Of a stretch of DNA of 7,049 bases, positions 1 through 5,664 are shown piece by piece; the first letter of the stretch is position 1, and the number at the start of each line of letters is the position of its first letter. The position numbers were made by a program, and so were the translations under genes. The notes beneath the pieces are model-generated. The model saw nothing but the letters and a program-made list of their open reading frames with translations, made no database searches and had not been told where the DNA came from. This DNA is from Candidatus Aminicenantota bacterium (GTDB lineage Bacteria; Acidobacteriota; Aminicenantia; UBA2199), in the NCBI GenBank assembly GCA_024644125.1, contig JAHELQ010000276.1, positions 1 through 7,049 of the forward strand. The letters are read 5' to 3'.

Positions 1-416
1 TCAAAAAAGAACTGCAGAAGCCGTCGCCCGCACACTCCCAAAAAATCCTCGCCCGCCTGGGCGCCCTCTGCGCGAAGGCAGATTCGTTCGCCTCTCTCGG
101 CGCAGGCAGCGTAGCATCCTCTCATCTCTCCATCGACGCCGCCATCTACAAAAAAGTCTGGCCCGAAGCGGCCAATCTCCGCAAAAACGGTTCCCTACTC
201 CGCGCGATGCAAAAGATCATCTGCCCAATCACCGCCATCCACGGCGACTACGATCCCCACCCCGCAGCCGGAGTCGAGATTCCCCTCGCCAAAATCACCC
301 CCGAATTCCGCTTCGTCCTCCTCCCCCAATGCGGCCACACCCCCTGGCTCGAACGCCACGCCGAACAACCCTTCTACCAAACCCTCGAGAACGAGCTCAG
401 CCTTCAATCGAGATAG
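1..416 (+). CDS. Alpha/beta hydrolase, C-terminal part (5' end outside window)
   Basis: An open frame runs from the first full codon at base 3 to TAG at 414-416, giving 137 residues and no start in the window. The visible part looks like the helical cap followed by the last two catalytic elements of an alpha/beta hydrolase fold. HGDYDPHP (residues 80-87 of the fragment, with D84 the likely catalytic acid) follows a hydrophobic strand. CGHTPW (H112 the likely catalytic histidine) follows the next strand. The nucleophile elbow would lie upstream of the window. Codons are strongly C-ending. The substrate cannot be inferred. The gene converges on the - strand ATPase gene, and the two coding ends overlap by 13 nt (404-416). 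An internal ATG at 207 lies well inside the domain and is not the real start. Confidence 0.8.
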   Translation, partial: KKELQKPSPAHSQKILARLGALCAKADSFASLGAGSVASSHLSIDAAIYKKVWPEAANLRKNGSLLRAMQKIICPITAIHGDYDPHPAAGVEIPLAKITPEFRFVLLPQCGHTPWLERHAEQPFYQTLENELSLQSR

Positions 417-2356
417 ATTCCTTGTTCCTTATCCCAGCGAATCTCCCAAGATAGCCAATTGTCATTATTGACACTTTCTTTGATTGAATCGAAGCAGTCT
501 CGTTCGTGGGTCAGGAGAAGGATTTGATAGTCCGAGAACTTTTCGAAAAGTAGGTCGGCGAAGCGTTTTCGATGGTTGGAATCGTAACTCGATATGACGT
601 CGTCCAGGATGAAGAATTTGTTTTGCTTGTTGAAGGCTTTTACGGACGTGAGGAAAAACGCCAGCCCCAGACAGTTTAGGTGGGACTCGCTCAAGTATTT
701 TTGAGGCGGCGAATGGATCTCGTCATAGAATGAATATTCGAGGGTGATTCCCTGGAGTTCTTCACCTTTTTCGATAGGAACCAATCTGAATCCCGAAACC
801 GACTCGCCGGGATTCATGAAGCGGTAGTAGCTGTCGATGTCCGACGAAAACCGGTCGAGAAACGCTTCGAGGGCCTCCTGCTGTTTTTTGACAAACTCGC
901 TGTATATCGCCTGCATCGACCGCTGCTGCTCTAACAAGACGTGTTTTTCCCGGGTCAGTTTACATATAGTGAGATAGGCCTCTTTGGTGAGCAGGATTTT
1001 TCGTTGTATTTCGAACTTCACATCGCCCGCACGTTGTTTCGAGAGAGCCAGGGCTCGTTCCTTGCAGAAGGAAGAGATCCGTTCGAGAAGCGCTCGATCG
1101 ATGCTGGCTTCGACGGGATCTATCAGTTTGGAAGCGGGCGATAGTTTCTTCAACGCCTGCTGGTCGATGAGCGTGAGCGACCGCTTCAGATGTTCGAGAT
1201 CGGACTCCAATTGGCGATTGTCATCATGTTTGATGTGTTGTTGCTGGAGAAAGGAGTCAATCTTTTGCATCGGCAGCTTCAATTCTTCGCGCAGGGAAGC
1301 CTGAGATCCATCGAGGGCTTCCTTCTCTTTTTTGAAGCTGCTGAGTTGCCCGATTCGTTTATCGATGTCATCTTGCAACCGCTTCCGCGATTGAGGTTGC
1401 AAACACAAGGGGCAAGCGTCGTCGGTGAAACTATTGTTCCGTAGTAGACGCGAGCCTTCGTCGAGCAACCGCTCGAGAAGAATTTTACTCAATTGCTCGA
1501 TATCCCCTGCAATTTTATTAAATTGCCGATAATATTCTCTGTATAGTTTATCGATCTCTTCCAGAGCAGTCTGGGTAGCGATGGTCCAATCGGCCGTTCT
1601 ATTGTAGAACGACCCAAGCTCGAGGATTTCACGGTCTTCCGGTTGTTTCACGGCAGCGAGAATCGCTTCGATGTCCGCGATCGATCTCATCTTCAGATCG
1701 ATCTTCAATGGAGCGATCACTTCATCCACCGCTTCGACGAACTGTGCTTCGGATGTGACGTTGCGCCCCAGTTGAGCGATGATCTTTTGCTGCTGAAGGT
1801 TGATGCTGTCGTCGTAGTTCCCCCTCTTGAATTCCCGGCTCAATTCCCCGAGGCTTTTCCGCAGAACATCCCTGGTTTTGGATACCTCCGAGAAGCCGAT
1901 AATCTCCGATAGAGTATCGAGTTTCTCCTTCTTGGGAGACTGGATGAAATCCGCCAAATCCCTGAAGCGAAGAATCAGATTCTCTTTTCGCGATTGATCG
2001 AGATACTCTTCCAGCTCCGGCGAGCCATCGCCGTATTCAGATTTGAGCGCCCCCTTCTTGAAGAATAAACTCCTGGCGGTAACCGCGCCTGAATTGCAAA
2101 ACTCGACCGTCACCGAGGCGGGATCGCCTTCATCGAGAAAAATATTGCGCATCGCTTCGAGTCCTTTGCGCCCGATCTCCTCCGTCGCTAAATGGTCGAT
2201 CTTGTCTTCGTAAAACCACTCCAGCGCGTCAGCAATACTACTCTTGCCCGAGCCGTTCTCGCCGAAAACCAACAGCGAGTGTCCGTCGAGATCGAGCTTC
2301 AATTCTCCTCGGACACCTCTCAAACCCCGGATGACGAGGCTCTTAATCTTTGTCAT
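404..2356 (-). CDS. Rad50/RecF-like coiled-coil ATPase with CPLC hook, last gene of GIY-YIG operon
   Basis: This 650-aa protein has a split ABC-type ATPase head. The Walker A motif GENGSGKS is at residues 32-39, after the N-terminal strand motif IKSLVIRGLRG. A long charged helical region, probably coiled coil (about 150-500), is broken near its middle by CPLC (C315, C318), which resembles the Rad50 zinc hook or the zinc motif of RloC/PrrC-type ATPases. The second half of the head follows: a signature-like LSESH (555-559), a Walker B FFILDDV (581-587) with the RecF-style DD in place of DE, and the switch histidine in LLLTHERD (H617). At 650 aa it is much shorter than SbcC/Rad50 (about 1000 aa), so the arms would be short. 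The ATG overlaps the upstream small gene by 14 nt, and AGGA (2365-2368) lies 8 nt before it, so translational coupling is likely. A role in sensing or clamping DNA together with the upstream nuclease is inference. Confidence 0.9.
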   Translation of the reverse strand: MTKIKSLVIRGLRGVRGELKLDLDGHSLLVFGENGSGKSSIADALEWFYEDKIDHLATEEIGRKGLEAMRNIFLDEGDPASVTVEFCNSGAVTARSLFFKKGALKSEYGDGSPELEEYLDQSRKENLILRFRDLADFIQSPKKEKLDTLSEIIGFSEVSKTRDVLRKSLGELSREFKRGNYDDSINLQQQKIIAQLGRNVTSEAQFVEAVDEVIAPLKIDLKMRSIADIEAILAAVKQPEDREILELGSFYNRTADWTIATQTALEEIDKLYREYYRQFNKIAGDIEQLSKILLERLLDEGSRLLRNNSFTDDACPLCLQPQSRKRLQDDIDKRIGQLSSFKKEKEALDGSQASLREELKLPMQKIDSFLQQQHIKHDDNRQLESDLEHLKRSLTLIDQQALKKLSPASKLIDPVEASIDRALLERISSFCKERALALSKQRAGDVKFEIQRKILLTKEAYLTICKLTREKHVLLEQQRSMQAIYSEFVKKQQEALEAFLDRFSSDIDSYYRFMNPGESVSGFRLVPIEKGEELQGITLEYSFYDEIHSPPQKYLSESHLNCLGLAFFLTSVKAFNKQNKFFILDDVISSYDSNHRKRFADLLFEKFSDYQILLLTHERDCFDSIKESVNNDNWLSWEIRWDKEQGIYLD

Positions 2357-2534
2357 CGACCGCTTCCTCTCTCAATTTAAGCAAGGCGTTGCCCAAATGC
2401 GTCGATGAGAGCTTGCCCTCTTTATACAGCACGACTACAGCATCTGCGACATCCCCATCAACGCCCGAGATCCCGCTCACATTATCGAAAAAGTCATCCA
2501 AAATCTCTTTCCCGTTCCGAATTTCTGCAACCAT
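2343..2534 (-). CDS. Small acidic protein of unknown function, middle gene of the operon
   Basis: This 63-aa protein is not a family I recognise. It is acidic, with a DDFFDN segment (13-18), a GDVADAVVVLY segment (27-37) that looks helical, a short KEGKLS turn, and a C-terminal amphipathic helix with the charged end LREEAVDDKD. There are no cysteines, signal peptide or membrane segment. It is very likely real: the start is 3 nt after the GIY-YIG stop codon, a strong Shine-Dalgarno (AGGAGG, 2544-2549) sits 9 nt before the ATG inside the end of the upstream gene, and the stop overlaps the ATPase start by 14 nt. Such tight packing suggests a subunit or adaptor joining nuclease and ATPase, comparable in position to the small middle subunits of multi-gene ATPase defence systems. 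That role is inferred from context only. Confidence 0.75.
   Translation of the reverse strand: MVAEIRNGKEILDDFFDNVSGISGVDGDVADAVVVLYKEGKLSSTHLGNALLKLREEAVDDKD
2365..2373 (-). promoter_or_regulatory. Ribosome binding site for the ATPase gene
   Basis: The - strand reads GAGAGGA ending at 2365, which leaves 8 nt to the ATG at 2356. It lies within the 3' end of the 63-aa gene and supports the ATPase start that overlaps that gene by 14 nt. Confidence 0.6.
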
Positions 2535-2537
2535 CCG

Positions 2538-2999
2538 TCATCCCCTCCTCTCGAAGAACGCCCAATCGATGTCCAACTCGATCTGGACATCGTTTTTCAA
2601 TATCTCAAAACCAGTTTTATTGTTGCAAATGGGATACACCCCGTAACGCTTCACAAAATCCAGGATGAAATAACTTTCGAGATCCTCGATCCGGTAATCC
2701 CACACCTGCCGCAACATTTCAAAATTGATATACGTAAACAGTAATAGTTCCAACTTCCGATAATTCACCAATCCCGGATTCCCCGATTTTCCATCATAAT
2801 GATCGCTCAACCGCTTGCCGATGCTATTGGTCCGCTTCTCGCTCATCCCAATATAAATCAACCGCGACCCGCCGAAAGGGTATCGAATCTCAGTCTCCGT
2901 CAGACTAATAAAATACAGCCCCGATACCCCCGACAAAAGCTTCACATTCCCAGGCTCAAACGCCATCGCCTCGTCAAAAAAAATCCTCACGGTTTTCAT
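2538..2999 (-). CDS. GIY-YIG nuclease-fold protein, first gene of the operon
   Basis: The 153-aa sequence carries the GIY-YIG elements in order: GLY (27-29) in SGLYFISL, YIG (49-51) in RLIYIGMS, the catalytic-arginine region GKRLSDHY (R63, H67), an acidic helix DLESYFI (E108, the likely metal-binding glutamate), and the late asparagine in CNNKTGF (N126/N127). All the expected catalytic residues seem to be present. The segment between GLY and YIG is 19 residues, longer than usual, and holds an extra FGG turn. There is almost no DNA-binding extension beyond the core fold, unlike homing endonucleases or UvrC, so specificity may come from its partners. Transcription appears to begin at or near the ATG (-10 TACAAT 6 nt upstream), with no well-placed Shine-Dalgarno. 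Cleavage of DNA under control of the downstream ATPase is inference. A structural, non-cutting role remains possible. Confidence 0.85.
   Translation of the reverse strand: MKTVRIFFDEAMAFEPGNVKLLSGVSGLYFISLTETEIRYPFGGSRLIYIGMSEKRTNSIGKRLSDHYDGKSGNPGLVNYRKLELLLFTYINFEMLRQVWDYRIEDLESYFILDFVKRYGVYPICNNKTGFEILKNDVQIELDIDWAFFERRG
2541..2550 (-). promoter_or_regulatory. Strong ribosome binding site for the 63-aa gene
   Basis: The - strand reads GAGGAGGGGA here, inside the last codons of the GIY-YIG gene. AGGAGG (2549-2544) is 9 nt before the ATG at 2534. This supports both the reality of the small gene and its start codon, and it contrasts with the absence of such a site before the first gene of the operon. 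Confidence 0.7.
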
Positions 3000-3005
3000 C
3001 TCTTC

Positions 3006-3034
3006 ATTGTAACCTCACTTCCCCGGTGATTCAA
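3006..3034 (-). promoter_or_regulatory. Sigma-70-type promoter of the GIY-YIG/ATPase operon
   Basis: Reading the - strand, TTGAAT (3034-3029) is followed by exactly 17 nt and then TACAAT (3011-3006). These match the -35 consensus at 4 of 6 positions and the -10 consensus at 5 of 6. The -10 ends 6 nt before the ATG at 2999, which places the expected transcription start at the A of that ATG. The only GAGG upstream (3016-3013) lies inside the promoter spacer and would not be transcribed from here. The promoter therefore predicts a leaderless mRNA. Confidence 0.6.
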
Positions 3035-3530
3035 GCGCCACGATGATAAAGATGAAACTCTGCCGCGAAAGACAACAAAAATCGTTTATCTTTGTCATTT
3101 TTTCCCCAAATCCAAACCATCGTACTTATTATCGAGCCATCGCTCAACGAAAATATGAGTCAAGCCAGCAACGAATCATCCATCGCCGAAGCAGAATTCG
3201 CCAAATTGCTTTCATTCCTCCGATATTCCCTCGTGGGCAAAAGAAAAATGGCACCCAACGCGAGCCAACGGGAGAGTAAGTGCTTCTGGCGAATGCCGGA
3301 TGATGGGGATTATCATTAAAAATACTTTCACCGGGAGCAGATTACATTCGATCGCGAGAAACGGATTACTTTTTGGCGGGAAACGAATTATTGCTGCCTG
3401 GAAGGGACGATCGCCTCTCGTTGAGCGGGTTTGGATGGTTAGTTGCCGGTTTCGCTGAAGATAGGGATGGCGGTGGCTTTCAGTGGGGAGCACGTATTTG
3501 TCCGATGCGAGGGATAGGCGGAGAGACGCC
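3035..3530. other. Gene-poor spacer between the nuclease/ATPase operon and ispD
   Basis: About 500 nt with no convincing gene on either strand. Small open frames exist, such as 3092-3319 (+), 3212-3493 (-) and an ATG frame at 3303-3458 (+). They lack ribosome binding sites and recognisable motifs, and their predicted proteins read like non-coding translation. I see no tRNA, direct repeat array, clear intrinsic terminator after ispD, or transposon end. It may hold the untranslated 3' end of ispD mRNA and the upstream region of the operon promoter, or decayed sequence. Confidence 0.5.
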
Positions 3531-4229
3531 TCAATTTTTCCGGGTGTCCAGGATTTGGCCGGCGATGATGAGGTCGATGGGAGATGTGATTTTGATGTTG
3601 TCCGGGTGGCCGGGGACCGAGGCGATTGGGGCCAGGTGGTATTTCAGCACGAGGGAGCAATCGTCGGTGGCGGTGAAATCGTTGTCTTCTTTTGCCAATC
3701 GATGGGCTTTTCGAATCACCGGGAGGCGGAACCCCTGGGGAGTCTGGACCCGGCGCAGAAGCCTCCGATCCGGGATTTCCATCACGAGATCGTCTTCATC
3801 CAGCCGGGCGATGGTATCGGTTATCGGCAACGTCACATCCACCGCCGAAAAAGTATCGAGGTGGTCGAGCACGGCGACGATCAATTCCGCTTCCACAAAC
3901 GGCCTGGCGGCGTCATGGATCAACACCTTCAGGAATTCATCTCCGGCAGCGGCGATTCCTATCGCCGATGATTGCTGCCGGGTGGCGCCTCCGGGCAGGA
4001 TCTGTTCCAATTTAGGGAGGTTGAACGGTTTGAGCAACGCTTTGGTACGGGCGACAAAATCCGCATGTGTGACAAGGAAGATGGCGTCGATGCCGGGATG
4101 CCGTTGAAACGCTTCAAGGGTGTGAACCAATATTGGTTTACCTAACAATTGAAGAAACTGCTTGGGGACAGTCTTATCCAACCGGCTTCCGCTTCCGCCG
4201 GCAAGGATTATCGCCAGATTTTTATTCAT
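3531..4229 (-). CDS. ispD: 2-C-methyl-D-erythritol 4-phosphate cytidylyltransferase
   Basis: This cytoplasmic enzyme of the non-mevalonate isoprenoid pathway joins CTP and methylerythritol 4-phosphate to give CDP-methylerythritol and pyrophosphate. The 232-aa length is normal for the family. Diagnostic motifs are the N-terminal nucleotide loop LAGGSGSRL (9-17, with R16) and PKQF (K23), then GGATRQQSS (80-88), HDAARP (105-110), TPQGF (163-167), TDDCSL (188-193) and NIKIT (211-215, K213), which match the substrate-binding and catalytic residues of known IspD. No IspF domain is fused and no ispF lies next to it in the window. The gene diverges from the rpmE cluster. The ATG is fixed by the hydrophobic first strand starting at residue 5. 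The start lacks a Shine-Dalgarno and follows a -10 box by 6 nt, so translation may be leaderless. Confidence 0.97.
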   Translation of the reverse strand: MNKNLAIILAGGSGSRLDKTVPKQFLQLLGKPILVHTLEAFQRHPGIDAIFLVTHADFVARTKALLKPFNLPKLEQILPGGATRQQSSAIGIAAAGDEFLKVLIHDAARPFVEAELIVAVLDHLDTFSAVDVTLPITDTIARLDEDDLVMEIPDRRLLRRVQTPQGFRLPVIRKAHRLAKEDNDFTATDDCSLVLKYHLAPIASVPGHPDNIKITSPIDLIIAGQILDTRKN

Positions 4230-4235
4230 GGAATT

Positions 4236-4244
4236 ATTATACCA
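4236..4244 (-). promoter_or_regulatory. Extended -10 promoter of ispD
   Basis: The - strand reads TGGTATAAT: a perfect TATAAT (4241-4236) with the TGn extension. The AT-rich region 16-19 nt further upstream offers no good -35, which is typical of extended -10 promoters. Six nt separate the hexamer from the ATG, so the predicted transcription start coincides with the start codon. Confidence 0.6.
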
Positions 4245-4307
4245 TTTTTTTCCGCTATAAATTAAACACGAGGTTTGATTCTTCTTTAGAAATCAGGGTT
4301 AAAATAT

Positions 4308-4336
4308 TTGACAGCAAGCGGATTAAATGCTAAAAT
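4308..4336 (+). promoter_or_regulatory. Sigma-70 promoter of rpmE-prfA-prmC cluster
   Basis: TTGACA (4308-4313) is a perfect -35. It is followed by a 17-nt spacer and TAAAAT (4331-4336), 5 of 6 for the -10. The expected transcription start is near 4343, leaving a leader of about 28 nt before rpmE. Near-consensus strength fits a ribosomal protein operon. The site lies in the 141-nt divergent region shared with ispD. Confidence 0.8.
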
Positions 4337-4360
4337 TTAACGTCGATTTACGATCATTCT

Positions 4361-4368
4361 GGAGGAAG
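4361..4368 (+). promoter_or_regulatory. Shine-Dalgarno of rpmE
   Basis: GGAGGAAG directly precedes the ATG at 4371, with GGAGG (4361-4365) 5 nt upstream of it. This is the strongest ribosome binding site among the right-hand genes, and it confirms that the host uses Shine-Dalgarno initiation alongside the apparently leaderless starts. Confidence 0.75.
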
Positions 4369-4370
4369 AA

Positions 4371-4577
4371 ATGAAAAAAGGTATACATCCTGAGTATGTC
4401 GAATGCACTGTTACTTGTTCTTGTGGAAGTGTCTTCAAGACAAAGGCGACCGTCAAGAGTATCGATATAGAAATTTGCAGCGAATGCCATCCCTTCTATA
4501 CTGGTAAACAGAGATACGTCGACACAGAAGGAAGAATCGAGAAGTTCAAGAAAAAATATGGCTACAAAGAACAATGA
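4371..4577 (+). CDS. rpmE: 50S ribosomal protein L31, zinc-binding type
   Basis: This 68-aa small protein of the large ribosomal subunit contacts the central protuberance and the intersubunit bridge region. It starts MKKGIHPEY, as is typical of L31, and keeps the four metal-ligand cysteines of the C+ type: CSC (C16, C18) and CSEC (C37, C40), the latter running into the family hallmark CHPFYTG (40-46). The lysine-rich tail is normal. It is the first gene of the + strand cluster, with a strong promoter and Shine-Dalgarno. Its last 20 nt overlap the start of prfA, so ribosomes finishing L31 could start RF1. L31 C+ forms are often replaced by C- paralogues under zinc limitation, but no paralogue or Zur-like site is visible here. 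Confidence 0.96.
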   Translation: MKKGIHPEYVECTVTCSCGSVFKTKATVKSIDIEICSECHPFYTGKQRYVDTEGRIEKFKKKYGYKEQ

Positions 4578-5664
4578 GAAATTATTTTCTTATCTAGAGA
4601 GCCTACACAAAAAATATCAGCATATATCGGACCAGCTCAGCGATAAGGAAGTAATAGACAACCATAAAAAATTCAGGGAATTGTCGAAGGAACTTTCAAA
4701 TCTGAAACCCTTAAACGACAAGTACGCTGAATTTTCCAGAGCGAAAATCCAGCAACAGGAGACTAAAGAACTCCTGGAGCTGTCCGATGACGAAGAAATG
4801 AAGGATATGGCGCTGGAAGAAATCGACCAGTTGAATAAAAAATTGGAAGAGCTGGAAGATGAGATTAAAATTCTAATGGTGACCGACGAAGGTGAAGATC
4901 GCCGGAATGTGTTTTTGGAGATCCGTGCCGGCGCCGGTGGGAATGAAGCGTCCTTGTTCGCTACCGATTTGCTCCGCATGTATACGAGAATCGCGGAGCG
5001 AAGAGGATGGAAAGCGGAGGTCATTTCCACCACCTATTCCGCTATCGGCGGCATCAAAGAGATCATTTTGCATATCAAAGGCGACAAGGTCAACCGCTAC
5101 TTAAAATTCGAAAGCGGCGTCCACCGGGTTCAGCGCGTCCCCATTACCGAGTCCAGCGGAAGGATTCACACCTCCACCGTTACCGTGGCTGTCATGCCGG
5201 AGGTGGACGATGTGGAGGTGGAGCTCAATCTCAAGGATATCCGTATCGATACATTCTCAGCTTCGGGTCCCGGGGGCCAGCACGTGAACAAAACCCAGTC
5301 CGCCATCCGTGTCACCCATTTTCCAACGGGCATCGTTGTCTCTTGCCAGGACGAAAAATCCCAACACAAAAACAAAGACAAGGCATTGAGCGTCTTGAAG
5401 GCGCGGCTCTACGAATACGAGCAGGAAAAGCAGCATGACGACATCGCCAACGCCCGCAAATCCCAGGTGGGAACCGGCGACCGTTCAGAAAAAATCAGAA
5501 CCTACAATTTCCCGCAGAGTAGAGCCACAGACCACCGGATCAAAGGACGTAACTTCAATATCGAAACCATCCTCGACGGCAACTGCGAAGACATGTTCAA
5601 CGATTTGATCGAAATTCACACCCGTAAAGCCCTGGAAGATAAATTCGAAGCCATTATCGCCTAA
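4558..5664 (+). CDS. prfA: Peptide chain release factor 1
   Basis: RF1 reads UAA and UAG in the ribosomal A site and triggers peptide release. The 368-aa protein begins with the usual helical domain 1 (LESLHKKYQHISDQLSD). The stop-codon recognition tripeptide is PIT (195-197) within RVQRVPITESSGRIHTS. This is the P-x-T form of RF1, not the SPF of RF2. The peptidyl-transferase loop SGPGGQHVNK carries GGQ at 239-241, the site methylated by PrmC. The tail FPQSRATDHRI is also typical. The ATG lies inside the end of rpmE (20-nt overlap) and has no good Shine-Dalgarno close by, suggesting translational coupling. The next in-frame ATG would remove conserved domain 1. The gene stops at its own cognate TAA, which directly abuts the prmC GTG start. 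Confidence 0.98.
   Translation: MATKNNEKLFSYLESLHKKYQHISDQLSDKEVIDNHKKFRELSKELSNLKPLNDKYAEFSRAKIQQQETKELLELSDDEEMKDMALEEIDQLNKKLEELEDEIKILMVTDEGEDRRNVFLEIRAGAGGNEASLFATDLLRMYTRIAERRGWKAEVISTTYSAIGGIKEIILHIKGDKVNRYLKFESGVHRVQRVPITESSGRIHTSTVTVAVMPEVDDVEVELNLKDIRIDTFSASGPGGQHVNKTQSAIRVTHFPTGIVVSCQDEKSQHKNKDKALSVLKARLYEYEQEKQHDDIANARKSQVGTGDRSEKIRTYNFPQSRATDHRIKGRNFNIETILDGNCEDMFNDLIEIHTRKALEDKFEAIIA

Noticed and set aside
3043..3086. AAAGAT...ATCTTT inverted repeat upstream of the operon promoter as a possible operator
   Set aside because: Only 6 bp match and the arms are far from the -35. This is expected by chance in AT-rich sequence.
3092..3319. Open frame of 75 codons on the + strand in the spacer
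   Set aside because: It has no Shine-Dalgarno or leaderless-type promoter spacing, no motif, and no support from neighbouring genes.
3303..3458. ATG-initiated 51-codon frame on the + strand
   Set aside because: It has no ribosome binding site and no family resemblance. It is short enough to be expected by chance.
3212..3493. Open frame of 93 codons on the - strand downstream of ispD
   Set aside because: It is proline/arginine-rich with no recognisable domain and no ribosome binding site. It most likely arises by chance.
3515..3540. Short hairpin AGGCG-GAGAGA-CGCCT followed by a T run on the + strand, like an intrinsic terminator
   Set aside because: The stem is only 5 bp, no + strand gene precedes it, and on the - strand, where ispD ends, no T tract follows. 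It also overlaps the ispD stop.
3483..4107. Long open frames (162 and 244 codons) on the + strand opposite ispD
   Set aside because: They are antisense to a clearly conserved ispD, and their translations look non-coding (low-complexity, arginine/serine-rich).
4617..5033. 138-codon frame antisense to prfA
   Set aside because: It is serine-rich and mirrors the glutamate/lysine-rich helical region of RF1, so it is a shadow frame.
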